Assembly (NCBI RefSeq): GCF_032878875.1
Contig: NZ_CP118157.1
Location: 558,001 to 622,000 of the forward strand
Source of the DNA: Microbacterium sp. AB
GTDB lineage: Bacteria > Actinomycetota > Actinomycetes > Actinomycetales > Microbacteriaceae
Direction of reading: 5' to 3'
Length of the DNA: 64,000 nt
Shown here: positions 18,086 to 29,153 of the stretch, in pieces
Position numbering within the stretch: position 1 is the first letter of the stretch
How the letters are laid out: each line of letters opens with the position of its first letter
Notes under the pieces: generated by a model
The model's database searches: none
What the model was told of the DNA's origin: nothing
What the model saw: only the letters and a program-made list of their open reading frames with translations
Program-made: the position numbers and the translations under genes

Positions 18086-19012
18086 TCAGCGCAGCCGCGG
18101 CAGCAGCTCCTCGCCGAGATAGGCGACGTGGTCGTGGTCGGACATGTCCATGAGCTGGAAGTAGAGGCGCGAGGCGCCGAGGTCCCGCAGCCGGCCCGCC
18201 TTCTCGGCGATCTCCTCCGCCGTGCCGCTGAAGCCGTCGCCCGCACGGAAGGCGTCGAGGTCGACGCCGGTGGCCGCCGCCCGCCGGGCGAGATCGGCCT
18301 CGGACTCCCCCGCGAGGGTCGGCAGGGCGACGCTGAGCCCGAGCGTCGCCGGGTCGCGGCCCTCCCGCTCGCACGCCGCGCGGACACGGTCGAAGCGATC
18401 GGCGATGACGTCCTCGGGCTGGAAGGCGATGTTGAACTCCGTCGCATGCCTCGCCGCGAGCTCCGGCGTGCGCGTGAGACCCGCGCCGCCGACGATCACG
18501 GGGATGCGCTCCTGCGTCGGCTTCGGGAGGGCGGGGGAGTCGACGATGCGGTAGTGCTCTCCCTCGAAGGCGTAGCGCTCGCCGGCCGGGGCGGACCACA
18601 GGCCGTTCACGATCTCGAGCTGCTCCGCGAGCAGCCCGAAGCGCTTCGCAGGGAACGGGATCGCGTGGGCGAGGTGCTCGGCCTCGTACCATCCGGTGCC
18701 GAGGCCCAGCTCGGCGCGGCCGCCCGACATGGCGTCGACCTGCGCGACCTGGACGGCCAGGATGCCCGGCCACCGGTACGTCACGGATGACACGAGCGTC
18801 CCGAGGCGGAGCGTGCTCGTCTCCCGCGCCAGACCCGCCAGCGTCGTCCAGGCGTCCGTGGGGCCGGGACGTCCGTCCGCGCCGTGCATCGCCATGTAGT
18901 GGTCCGAGCGGAAGAACCCGTCGAAGCCCGATCTCTCCGCCTGCAGGGCGAAGGCGAGCTGGGTGTCGTAGTCGGCGCCCGTCTGGGGCTCGGTGAAGAC
19001 GCAGAACTCCAT
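18086..19012 (-). CDS. LLM-class (F420-dependent type) oxidoreductase
   Basis: The 308-residue luciferase-like TIM-barrel protein has FTEPQTGADYD near the start, the FDGFFRSDHYM strand, LGTLVSSVTYRWPGILA and ELGLGTGWYEAEH. These are typical of F420-dependent oxidoreductases of actinobacteria. Substrate is unknown. The ATG at 19012 has CAGACT 6 bases upstream, a near match to the leaderless pattern seen elsewhere in this window. It faces the orphan tctC tail to tail with a 9-bp gap. Confidence 0.87.
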   Translation of the reverse strand: MEFCVFTEPQTGADYDTQLAFALQAERSGFDGFFRSDHYMAMHGADGRPGPTDAWTTLAGLARETSTLRLGTLVSSVTYRWPGILAVQVAQVDAMSGGRAELGLGTGWYEAEHLAHAIPFPAKRFGLLAEQLEIVNGLWSAPAGERYAFEGEHYRIVDSPALPKPTQERIPVIVGGAGLTRTPELAARHATEFNIAFQPEDVIADRFDRVRAACEREGRDPATLGLSVALPTLAGESEADLARRAAATGVDLDAFRAGDGFSGTAEEIAEKAGRLRDLGASRLYFQLMDMSDHDHVAYLGEELLPRLR

Positions 19013-19040
19013 GGGCCCAGTCTGGCAGCCCGCGCGGGCG

Positions 19041-20006
19041 TCAGTCCGAGGACTTCAGGATGAACGTCTCGGTCGGCAGGCTCGGCTCGGACGGCGAGCG
19101 GTACACGTCGGGCTCCAGATAGACGATGCGCGCCGCGGGGACGGCCGCTCGGATGCGCGCCTCGACCAGGTCGATGTCGTGCGACGCCTCGGCGACCGAG
19201 ATGTCCTGCGGCAGGCCGATCTTGCCCGCCACGAGCAGCTCGTCGGGACCGACGTAGAGCGTCTTGACGTGGATGAGCTTCTCGACCTCGGGACCCGACT
19301 CGATGGCGGCGACGATCCGGTCGAAGTCCGAGTCGGTGGCGCCCTCGCCGACGAGCAGGCTCTTCGTCTCGATGCCGAGGACCATCGCGACGAGCACGAG
19401 GAGCACGCCGATGCACAGGGTGCCGATCGCGTCGAACACCGCGTCGCCGGTGATCGCCGTGAGGCCGATGCCCGCCAGGGCGAGCACGAGACCCGTGAGG
19501 GCCGCGACGTCCTCGAGGAGCACGACGGGCAGCTCGGGCGCCTTGGCCCGGCGCACGAAGGAGACCCACGACTGGCCCTTCTCGCGCACCTGGTCGCTCT
19601 CCTTCACGGCGGTGCGCAGCGAGAAGCTCTCAAGGCCGATCGCGATGAGGAGGATGACGATCGGCAGCCAGACGTTCTCGAGCTCGTGCGGGTCGGTGAT
19701 CTTCTGAATGCCCTCGTAGACGGAGAAGACGCCGCCCACGGAGAAGAGGATGATCGCGACGACGAAGGCGTAGACGTACCGCTCGCGCCCGTAGCCGAAG
19801 GGATGCTCCCTGTCGGCCTTGCGCCGGGCCTTCCTGCCGCCGAGCAGCAGGAGCAGCTGGTTGCCGGAGTCGGCGACCGAGTGGATCCCCTCCGCGAGCA
19901 TCGACGACGAGCCGGAGATGATCCATCCGACGAACTTCGCGATCGCGATGCCGAGGTTCGCCGCGAATGCCGCCAGGATCGCCTTGCTGCCGCCTTGTGC
20001 GCTCAT
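19041..20006 (-). CDS. Cation diffusion facilitator family transporter
   Basis: The 321-residue CDF protein exports divalent metal by proton antiport. Membrane segments include ILAAFAANLGIAIAKFVGWIISG, followed by the TM2 metal motif HSVAD (HxxxD). In TM5 the second site reads LLEDVAALTG, so a Glu/Asp arrangement replaces the common His/Asp pair. HPFGYGRERYVYA is conserved in the family. The soluble C-terminal domain follows. The overall pattern is closest to the SLC30A9-like branch. Metal specificity cannot be told. Confidence 0.88.
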   Translation of the reverse strand: MSAQGGSKAILAAFAANLGIAIAKFVGWIISGSSSMLAEGIHSVADSGNQLLLLLGGRKARRKADREHPFGYGRERYVYAFVVAIILFSVGGVFSVYEGIQKITDPHELENVWLPIVILLIAIGLESFSLRTAVKESDQVREKGQSWVSFVRRAKAPELPVVLLEDVAALTGLVLALAGIGLTAITGDAVFDAIGTLCIGVLLVLVAMVLGIETKSLLVGEGATDSDFDRIVAAIESGPEVEKLIHVKTLYVGPDELLVAGKIGLPQDISVAEASHDIDLVEARIRAAVPAARIVYLEPDVYRSPSEPSLPTETFILKSSD

Positions 20007-20012
20007 GCTCGA

Positions 20013-20018
20013 AGTCTA
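20013..20018 (-). promoter_or_regulatory. -10 box TAGACT of the CDF transporter gene
   Basis: The box ends 6 bases before ATG 20006. Confidence 0.55.
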
Positions 20019-20081
20019 TTCGGCGGACGCCTGCCGCGCGGGGCGGGAACGGACGCCCAGCGCGAGGTCGGAGGCCGTCCA

Positions 20082-20087
20082 TAGGAT
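20082..20087 (+). promoter_or_regulatory. -10 box TAGGAT of proC
   Basis: The box ends 6 bases before ATG 20094. No leader is visible. Confidence 0.55.
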
Positions 20088-20093
20088 GAGGGC

Positions 20094-20933
20094 ATGTCCG
20101 ATTCCCTGCCATCCGTCGCGTTCCTCGGCGCCGGCTCCATGGGCGGCGCGATCCTGCGCGGTCTCGTCGCGAGCGGCCTGCCCGTCGACGGCGGAGTTCT
20201 CGCCACCAACCGCTCGGCCGCGAAGGCGGCGGAGCTCGCCGGGCTCGACGGCGTCACGAGCGTCGCGCTCGAGGACGACCCGTCGGGGAACGTCGCGGCC
20301 GCCGCGTCCGCGCGCGTCGTGCTGGTCGGGGTGAAGCCCGCGATGGTCCCCGACCTGCTGCGCGAGATCGCGCCCGTGCTGCGCGACGACGCGATCGTCG
20401 TGAGCCTCGCGGCGGGCGTGACGCTGCGGACCTTCGCGAGCATCCTCGGCGACGAGACGGCCGTGCTGAGGTCGATGCCCAACACCCCCGCGCTCGTCGG
20501 GAAGGGCGTGACGGGGCTGGCGGCCGGACCGGTCGCGTCCGCGGAGGAGACCGCGATCGTACGGCGCCTGTTCGAGACCGTCGGCACGGTGATCGAGGTG
20601 CCCGAGGAACGGATCGACGCGCTGTCGTCGATCTCGGGGTCCGGGCCCGCCTACGTCTATCTGCTCGTCGAGGAGCTCACGCGCGTGGCCGTGGAGCAGG
20701 GATTCTCGGAGGCCGACGCGCGCGCGATGACGGAGGGCACCTTCATCGGAGCGGCCGCGCTGCTCGACGCGACCGGCGAGGACCCCGCCGAGCTGCGCCG
20801 CCGCGTCACGAGCCCGAAGGGGACCACCGAGCGGGCGGTCGCCGTGCTGCAGCGCGCGGCGCTGGGCGGCGTGTTCCGCGAGGCGACGGATGCCGCGATC
20901 GCGCGGGCGCGGGAGCTCGCCGCGGGCGCCTGA
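20094..20933 (+). CDS. proC: Pyrroline-5-carboxylate reductase
   Basis: ProC reduces 1-pyrroline-5-carboxylate to proline with NAD(P)H. The 279-residue protein has the Rossmann motif FLGAGSMGGAI (about 9-19), MPNTPALVGKG in the middle, and the C-terminal signature ALSSISGSGPAYVYLLVEEL followed by VTSPKGTTERAV. Length and motifs are canonical. It is a single gene before the beta-glucoside operon. Confidence 0.96.
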   Translation: MSDSLPSVAFLGAGSMGGAILRGLVASGLPVDGGVLATNRSAAKAAELAGLDGVTSVALEDDPSGNVAAAASARVVLVGVKPAMVPDLLREIAPVLRDDAIVVSLAAGVTLRTFASILGDETAVLRSMPNTPALVGKGVTGLAAGPVASAEETAIVRRLFETVGTVIEVPEERIDALSSISGSGPAYVYLLVEELTRVAVEQGFSEADARAMTEGTFIGAAALLDATGEDPAELRRRVTSPKGTTERAVAVLQRAALGGVFREATDAAIARARELAAGA

Positions 20934-20978
20934 CCCGTGAGCCCCCGCGAACGTCGTGGGGCGCCCGGACGGGCGGAC

Positions 20979-21008
20979 TTGCGCCGTCGCACGGTGCGGA
21001 CGTACGGT
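20979..21008 (+). promoter_or_regulatory. Promoter of the beta-glucoside (bgl) operon
   Basis: TTGCGC at 20979-20984 and TACGGT at 21003-21008 are 18 bp apart. The predicted transcription start is near 21015, exactly where the RAT-like sequence begins, so the hairpin would be the 5' end of the mRNA. Confidence 0.55.
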
Positions 21009-21014
21009 GGTTGC

Positions 21015-21045
21015 GGCTTGCTACCGCGGTTCTGCGGGCAATACC
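21015..21045 (+). promoter_or_regulatory. RAT-like ribonucleic antiterminator of the bgl operon
   Basis: The 31-nt sequence starts GGCTTGCTACCGC and ends GCGGGCAATACC, matching the two halves of the LicT/SacY-type RAT (GG.TTG.TAC.GC and GC.GGCAA.ACC). The central CTGC/GCAG stem of LicT sites becomes CCGC/GCGG here, a compensatory change. It is the expected binding site for the co-antiterminator domain encoded just downstream. Confidence 0.72.
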
Positions 21046-21093
21046 CGGACGCGTCGTCGACGACCGTCCTCCCCATCCTCACGAGGTATTGCC
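21037..21093 (+). promoter_or_regulatory. Alternative hairpin pairing the RAT 3' arm with the Shine-Dalgarno region
   Basis: GGCAATACC (21037-21045, the RAT 3' arm) is perfectly complementary to GGTATTGCC (21085-21093), which includes half of the GAGG ribosome site (21083-21086) and runs up to the ATG at 21094. No T-run follows, so this is not an ordinary intrinsic terminator. RAT folding and this pairing are mutually exclusive. Confidence 0.6.
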
Positions 21094-21918
21094 ATGATCG
21101 TCCGCCGTGTTCTCAACAACAGCGTCGTCGACGCCCTCGACGACGCGATGCGGGAGGTCATCGTCCTCGGGCGGGGGATCGGCTTCCACGCGCATCCCGG
21201 CGACCACATCGACCCGGCGTCGGTGGAGAAGGTCTTCCGTCTCGACGACAGCGCCCAGGGCACGCATCTCGCGCAGGTCGCGGCGCACGTGCCCGCCGAC
21301 ATCCTCCGGGCCACCGACGAGATCGTGACCCTCGCGCGGGATCGGCTGAGCGAGAGGCTGAGCGACTCGATCTACGCCGCCCTCGCGGACCACCTGGCGT
21401 TCGCGGTGCAGCGGGCGCGGGAGGACGTCGACCTCGCGAGCGCGCTCGAGGGCGAGGTGCGCCGCTTCTATCCGAACGAGTACGCCGTCGCGCTCGAGGC
21501 GCTCGCCGTCGTCGAGCGGGCGACGGGGACGACGATGCCGTCGGCGGAGGCCGCCAACGTGGCGCTGCACCTCATCACCGCCGAGGTCGGGGGAGGCGAC
21601 GGGTCTGCTGCGGCGCTCACGACGTTCACGCGGGACGTGCTCGACATCGTGCGCCTGCGCTTCGGCATCTCCTACGACGACGCCGACCCGGCGTACGCGC
21701 GCTTCGCGACGCACGTGCGGTACTTCGCCCAGCGCGTGCTCTCGGGCACCGAGATCGATCGCGACGACGCCGACCTCATGAACGTCCTGCGCGAGCAGAT
21801 GCCCCGCGTGTTCGCCGTCATCGACCGCATCGACGCGTACACGCGCGATGTCCACGACCACGCGATGACATCGACCGAGAAGGTCTACATCGCCATGCAC
21901 GTCAGCCGGTTCGTCTGA
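21094..21918 (+). CDS. licT: BglG/LicT-family transcription antiterminator
   Basis: The 274-residue regulator has an N-terminal RNA-binding CAT domain (about 1-55: MIVRRVLNNSVVDAL, GRGIGF) and two PTS regulation domains. The four phosphorylatable histidines fall at 100, 159, 207 and 269, the same numbers as in Bacillus LicT. In this family, PTS phosphorylation states control dimerisation and binding to RAT RNA. ATG 21094 has GAGG 7 bases upstream, and this site is predicted to be buried by the alternative leader hairpin. It is the first gene of an operon with the beta-glucoside PTS and glucosidase. Confidence 0.93.
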   Translation: MIVRRVLNNSVVDALDDAMREVIVLGRGIGFHAHPGDHIDPASVEKVFRLDDSAQGTHLAQVAAHVPADILRATDEIVTLARDRLSERLSDSIYAALADHLAFAVQRAREDVDLASALEGEVRRFYPNEYAVALEALAVVERATGTTMPSAEAANVALHLITAEVGGGDGSAAALTTFTRDVLDIVRLRFGISYDDADPAYARFATHVRYFAQRVLSGTEIDRDDADLMNVLREQMPRVFAVIDRIDAYTRDVHDHAMTSTEKVYIAMHVSRFV

Positions 21919-21989
21919 GCCGGCTGCCTCCCGTCGGCGCGTCAGGGTCATCCGCGTCAGCCGTTCTCCTCCGAACCAGAAAGCCCGTC

Positions 21990-25333
<3,344 letters not shown>

Positions 25334-25340
25334 CCCGCTA

Positions 25341-25369
25341 CGGGGCGTCCGAGTCTCTCGGGCGCCCCG
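25341..25369. terminator. Bidirectional terminator hairpin between bglA and ktrA
   Basis: A 13-bp stem (25341-25353 with 25357-25369, one T/G-type mismatch) closes on a 3-nt loop between two convergent genes. There is no T-run, as is common in high-G+C actinobacteria. Confidence 0.7.
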
Positions 25370-25384
25370 CAGCCGTGCGGGGCG

Positions 25385-26056
25385 TCAGCGGTCGAGCGAG
25401 GCGAAGCGCTCGATGTCCTCGTTGGTGCCCGAGACGATGATGAGGTCGTGGTTCGTGACGACCGTGTTCCCCTCCGCGTAGCGGAACGCCCTGCCGGGGC
25501 TCTTCACACCGACCACCGTGACGTTGTACTTCGTGCGCACGCCCGACTCGTTGAGGCCGGTGCCGCGGATGAACTTCGGCGGGTACATCTTCGCCAGCAC
25601 GAAGTCGTCGTCGAAGCGGATGAAGTCGAGCATGCGGCCGCTCACGAGGTGGGCGACGCGCTCGCCGGCCTCGCGCTCGGGGTAGATGACGTGATTGGCG
25701 CCCACGCGGGCGAGGATCTTGCCGTGCGACTGCGAGACGGCCTTCGCCCAGATCTGCGGCACCTTGAGGTCGACGAGGTTCGCGGTGATGAGCACCGACG
25801 CCTCGATCGAGGAGCCCACGGCGACGACGGCGACCTGGAAGTCGGCGGCGCCGATCTGCGAGAGCGACTCGATGCTGCGGGCGTCGGCCTGCACGGCGTG
25901 CGTGACGCGCTCGGACCACTTCTGCACGAGCTCCAGGTTGTCGTCGATGACGAGGACGTCCCTGTCGAGGCGGTCGAGCTCGCCGGCGCACGCGGCGCCG
26001 AAACGCCCGAGCCCGATGACGAGGACGGGAGCATCGCTGCGGATCTGCTCAACCAA
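25385..26056 (-). CDS. ktrA: Potassium uptake regulatory subunit KtrA/TrkA (RCK)
   Basis: The 223-residue cytoplasmic gating ring subunit has an RCK_N Rossmann domain with GLGRFG (about 15-20), the acidic strand end VLVIDDN and VVAVGSSIEASVL. An RCK_C domain starts near 140. It regulates the KtrB channel in response to nucleotides. The start is a TTG at 26056 with AAAGG 7 bases upstream. No nearby ATG or GTG precedes the GxGxxG motif. It overlaps the KtrB stop by 8 bp. Confidence 0.92.
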   Translation of the reverse strand: MVEQIRSDAPVLVIGLGRFGAACAGELDRLDRDVLVIDDNLELVQKWSERVTHAVQADARSIESLSQIGAADFQVAVVAVGSSIEASVLITANLVDLKVPQIWAKAVSQSHGKILARVGANHVIYPEREAGERVAHLVSGRMLDFIRFDDDFVLAKMYPPKFIRGTGLNESGVRTKYNVTVVGVKSPGRAFRYAEGNTVVTNHDLIIVSGTNEDIERFASLDR

Positions 26057-27488
26057 CGATGGGCCTTTCGACGGGCAGCGCGTAATGCTGCGTCCTGGAC
26101 GTCGCGGCCACGGCCGCCGCGAGGGTCACTGTACCAACGCGGCCCATGAAGATCGTGACGGCGAGGATGTAGACGGCCGGATCCGGGAGGTCGGACGTGA
26201 GCCCCGTCGTGAGGCCCACCGTCGCGAACGCCGAGATGACGTCGAACAGCACCTCGGCGAGCGGCGCCTTCGTGATCTGGGCGATGAGGATGGTCGACAG
26301 CGCGACGATCGTCGCGCTCCACGCGACGACGGCCACCGCGACGCGCTGGACGTCGCTCGGGATGCGACGGCCGAACACCTCGACGCTGCGGCGCCCCTTC
26401 GCCTCCGACCAGACGGAGAGCGCGAGCACGGCGAGGGTCGTGACCTTGATGCCGCCCGCGGTCGACGCCGAGCCGCCGCCGACGAACATGAGCATGCACG
26501 CGGCGAGCATCGACGACTCGTAGAGCGCGCCGGGATCGATGACGGAGAAGCCGCCCGACCTTGTCATCGCCGAGAGGAAGAAGGCCTGGAACACGGTGTC
26601 CCACGCGTCGCTCGTCCCCCACGTCCCGGGGTTGCCGTACTCGAGCACGAGGAGGACGATCCCGCCGGCGAAGAACAGGATCACGGTGGTGATGAGGGTG
26701 AGCTTCGTGTGGAGCGGCCAGCGCTTGGGCGTGGTCAGATGCCGGGAGAGGGCGTAGATGACGGGGAACCCGATGCTGCCGAGGAACACCGAGACCATAA
26801 GGATGGACAGGAAGAAGTAGTCGTGATGGAACGACTCGAGCCCGCCCACCGTCGGCGTGAAGCCGGTGTTCGTGAACGACATCGCGGCGTAGTACGGGGC
26901 GATCCACAGCGCCTCGAACCAGCTGTAGCCGGCCCAGACGACCGGGAAGTAGAGGAGCAGCGCGACGGCCCCCTCGATGACGAGCGTCGACAGCGCCACG
27001 GTGCGCAGCAGCTGGCCGACCTCGCCGAGGCGCACGGTCTGGCTCTCGTTGACGACTCCGCCGTGCGACCGCAGCGGATTGCTGTCGCCGGCGGCCATGA
27101 GCTTGGCGCGCAGGCCGAGACGCTTCGAGATGACCAGGCCGAGCAGCGACGCCAGGGTCAGCGCGCCGAGCCCGCCGATGTTCACGCCCACGAAGATGAC
27201 CACATGCCCGAACGGGGACCAGTGCGTCGCGGTGTCGACCGTGGAGAGCCCCGTCACGCAGATCGTCGACACGGCGGTGAACAGGGCGTCCGCGAAGGGG
27301 GTGCGCGAGTGCTGCGTGCTGGCCGCAGGCAGCGACAGCAGGGCCGTGAAGATGAGGATGAGGCTGACGAAGACGAGGATGGCGAAGCGCGAGGGCGACG
27401 AGGTCGTGAACTCCTTGAAGAAGTGCCCCGCTGCGCGCGTCGCCCGTCGTGCGGAGTCGGCGTAGCCCGCTGACCGGCTGGCCGCCAT
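26049..27488 (-). CDS. ktrB: Potassium uptake membrane subunit KtrB/TrkH
   Basis: The 479-residue Trk/Ktr/HKT-type transporter has four M1-P-M2-like repeats. Filter-region segments include FTAVSTICVTGLSTVD, SFTNTGFTPTVGG, LSAMTRSGGFSVIDPG and ISAFATVGLTTGL. The start is ATG 27488: AAGGGGG lies 6 bases upstream of it, whereas the in-frame ATG at 27494 would abut the ribosome site. A TACCAT at 27521-27526 may be the -10 box. It forms an operon with ktrA. Confidence 0.93.
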   Translation of the reverse strand: MAASRSAGYADSARRATRAAGHFFKEFTTSSPSRFAILVFVSLILIFTALLSLPAASTQHSRTPFADALFTAVSTICVTGLSTVDTATHWSPFGHVVIFVGVNIGGLGALTLASLLGLVISKRLGLRAKLMAAGDSNPLRSHGGVVNESQTVRLGEVGQLLRTVALSTLVIEGAVALLLYFPVVWAGYSWFEALWIAPYYAAMSFTNTGFTPTVGGLESFHHDYFFLSILMVSVFLGSIGFPVIYALSRHLTTPKRWPLHTKLTLITTVILFFAGGIVLLVLEYGNPGTWGTSDAWDTVFQAFFLSAMTRSGGFSVIDPGALYESSMLAACMLMFVGGGSASTAGGIKVTTLAVLALSVWSEAKGRRSVEVFGRRIPSDVQRVAVAVVAWSATIVALSTILIAQITKAPLAEVLFDVISAFATVGLTTGLTSDLPDPAVYILAVTIFMGRVGTVTLAAAVAATSRTQHYALPVERPIVG

Positions 27489-27544
27489 CCGCATCCCCCT
27501 TCGCGCCGAAGTCGCCCATCATGGTACTCCGCGCCGCGCCCGGC

Positions 27545-27550
27545 TAACCT
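27545..27550 (+). promoter_or_regulatory. -10 box TAACCT of the ArsR-family gene
   Basis: The box ends 6 bases before ATG 27557. No Shine-Dalgarno is present. Confidence 0.5.
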
Positions 27551-27556
27551 ATCGGC

Positions 27557-27973
27557 ATGGCGGACATCTTCGACGTGATCGCGGACGGCACGAGGCGCGA
27601 CATCCTGCAGCTGTTGCTTCGTCGGTCGACCGATGGCCACGACGGCACGAGCGTGTCGGAGATCGTGTCCGAGCTCGGCGTGAGCCAGCCCACGGTGTCC
27701 AAGCACCTCAAGGTGCTGCGCGAGGCGGAGCTGGTGTCCGTGCGCGAGGAGGGGCAGCACCGCTTCTACAGCCTGTCGCCCGAGCCGCTCGAGGCGGTCG
27801 ACGACTGGCTGGTGTCGTTCTTCGTCGACGACGCCGGCCTCGCCGACGAGGCTGCGGCGTACCTGGCTCCGGGCCTCTCCGAGCCGGCGGCGCGCGTCGC
27901 CGACTCCGTGGGGCGCGCCGCCGCGTCCGCGAAGAACGTCGTGCAGTCCGCGCTGCGCCGCCTCGGCGCGTAG
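27557..27973 (+). CDS. ArsR-family HTH regulator
   Basis: The 138-residue protein has an ArsR-type winged helix at its N-terminus (FDVIADGTRRDILQLL, then VSEIVSELGVSQPTVSKHLKVLREAELV and the wing REEGQHRFYSLSP). About 50 Ala-rich residues follow, not typical of metal sensors. No Cys pair for metal binding is visible, so it is probably not metal-responsive. Its targets are unknown. It is divergent from the Ktr operon. Confidence 0.86.
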   Translation: MADIFDVIADGTRRDILQLLLRRSTDGHDGTSVSEIVSELGVSQPTVSKHLKVLREAELVSVREEGQHRFYSLSPEPLEAVDDWLVSFFVDDAGLADEAAAYLAPGLSEPAARVADSVGRAAASAKNVVQSALRRLGA

Positions 27974-28001
27974 CGGGACCGGGGCGGGACCACCCCTGGC
28001 G

Positions 28002-28472
28002 TCAGGTCGTCGAGCCGTCCGAGGTCGAGCCGTCCGACGTCGAGCCGTCGGACGTCGAGCCGTTGGACGTCGAGCCGTCGGGTGCGGTCCCGTCCGGCGC
28101 CGTGCCCGTGGAGTCGCCCGGAGTCGTGCCGTTCCCGGGCATCTCCGGCGGGGTGCCGCCCCCGAAGCCCCCGTCGCCGGGCCCCTGCTCCGTCGAGAAG
28201 CCGGGGCCGCCCTGGCCGGTGTCGCCGATCGCCAGGCCCGTGGCCACGCCGCCGCCGAAGACGAGTCCGAGTGCGACGACGCCTCCCGCGACGGCGCCTC
28301 CGACCTTCCAGCCGCGGCGGCCCTTGCGGGCCCCGCGGTCCGCCTTCGGGGCGTCCGCGTCGGGGGCGTCGTCCGTCGACGGCCGTGTCGCCGCCAGGTA
28401 CCGCGCCGCGTCCGGGTGGGCATCCGCGCCCGCGTTCGGGGCCGGCGCCGTCGAGAGGTTCTGATCGGTCAT
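28002..28472 (-). CDS. Hypothetical single-pass membrane protein with Gly/Ser/Thr-rich repeat tail
   Basis: The 156-residue protein has a charged N-terminal part (about 1-56), one membrane segment (about 60-80: VGGAVAGGVVALGLVFGGGVATGLAIG) and a low-complexity exterior tail. The tail ends in repeated GSTSD units encoded by a 15-bp tandem DNA repeat. I recognise no family. ATG 28472 (MTDQNLS) is preferred over the in-frame start at 28502. The tail length may vary between strains through slippage. Confidence 0.7.
   Translation of the reverse strand: MTDQNLSTAPAPNAGADAHPDAARYLAATRPSTDDAPDADAPKADRGARKGRRGWKVGGAVAGGVVALGLVFGGGVATGLAIGDTGQGGPGFSTEQGPGDGGFGGGTPPEMPGNGTTPGDSTGTAPDGTAPDGSTSNGSTSDGSTSDGSTSDGSTT
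28008..28082. repeat. Tandem 15-bp repeat, five units
   Basis: Five near-identical 15-bp units, such as CGTCGAGCCGTCCGA, encode the GSTSD repeats at the C-terminus of the membrane protein at 28002-28472. Confidence 0.85.
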
Positions 28473-28584
28473 GACCCCCACGCTGGCGAGCCGGTCTCTC
28501 AAGCGACGATGCCGCCGCGATGAAACGGCTGTGAAAGAGGCGGCGCGATCCGCGACGCCCCACCGTTCACAGGCGTCACGCGGG

Positions 28585-28614
28585 TTTACACCGGTCTCCG
28601 TTTACCCCTAGAGT
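28585..28614 (+). promoter_or_regulatory. Promoter of bldC
   Basis: TTTACA (28585-28590) and TAGAGT (28609-28614) are 18 bp apart. The leader to the ATG at 28647 is about 26 nt. Confidence 0.55.
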
Positions 28615-28646
28615 TGTCAGGATCGAACAGAGAGGGTCGTGGGGGA

Positions 28647-28850
28647 ATGGCTGAACTGCCCGATGTGCGGTTTCTCACGGTCGCCGAGGTCGCGGACATC
28701 ATGCGCGTCTCGAAGATGACCGTTTATCGACTCGTCCACTCGGGTGAGCTCCCCGCCGTGCGTTTCGGTCGCAGCTACCGCGTCCCCGAGTCGGCCGTCA
28801 CCGCCGCTCTGGAGCGTCCTGCCGAGCGGGGCATCGCCGACGCCGGCTGA
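28647..28850 (+). CDS. bldC: BldC-type small HTH transcriptional regulator
   Basis: This 67-residue protein is almost entirely a MerR-like helix-turn-helix: FLTVAEVADIMRVSKMTVYRLVHSGELPAVRFGRSYRVPESAV. This is the BldC pattern of actinobacteria, which binds DNA as head-to-tail oligomers. Automated tools often label it excisionase, but no phage genes are near. ATG 28647 is used, with GAGGG about 10 bases upstream. The small ribosomal protein gene follows. Confidence 0.85.
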   Translation: MAELPDVRFLTVAEVADIMRVSKMTVYRLVHSGELPAVRFGRSYRVPESAVTAALERPAERGIADAG

Positions 28851-28901
28851 CGTCCCGCCGCCGTTCAGGCTCCGTCGCCGCGGTACGATAGGATGATCGG
28901 A

Positions 28902-28920
28902 GGCACGTTTTCTTCGTGCC
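28902..28920 (+). promoter_or_regulatory. Leader hairpin upstream of bS22
   Basis: GGCACG (28902-28907) pairs with CGTGCC (28915-28920) across a 7-nt T-rich loop. It lies just after overlapping candidate -10 boxes TACGAT (28884-28889) and TAGGAT (28889-28894), about 64 nt before the start codon. It may stabilise or regulate the short mRNA. Confidence 0.4.
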
Positions 28921-28983
28921 CGATCCCGGGTGTCCGCGGCGTCGCCGCATCCGACATCCAACCCCTGACATAGCGAGGTTCCC

Positions 28984-29082
28984 GTGGGTTCTGTCATCAA
29001 GAAGCGCCGCAAGCGCATGGCGAAGAAGAAGCACCGCAAGCTGCTTCGCAAGACTCGCCACCAGCGCCGCAACAAGAAGTAG
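28984..29082 (+). CDS. 30S ribosomal protein bS22 (AURKAIP1/COX24 domain)
   Basis: This 32-residue, extremely basic protein begins MGSVIKKRRKRMAKKKHRK and ends RRNKK. It is almost identical in pattern to mycobacterial bS22, a small actinobacterial 30S subunit protein at the decoding-centre side of the ribosome. The start is GTG 28984 with GAGG 5 bases upstream. It is so short that automatic callers often miss it. Confidence 0.93.
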   Translation: MGSVIKKRRKRMAKKKHRKLLRKTRHQRRNKK

Positions 29083-29153
29083 CAGCGGCTCCCCGCGACG
29101 CCGGTTCCGTGATCCACGGGCCGGCGTTTCTGGTGTGCGGGATACTGGAGAGC

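Noticed and set aside
21919..21989. A second RAT upstream of the PTS gene, as in some bgl operons
   Set aside because: No GG.TTG...GGCAA.ACC-like pair is present in these 71 bases.
28647..28850. Phage excisionase
   Set aside because: The small HTH protein matches BldC better, and there is no integrase, attachment site or phage gene nearby.
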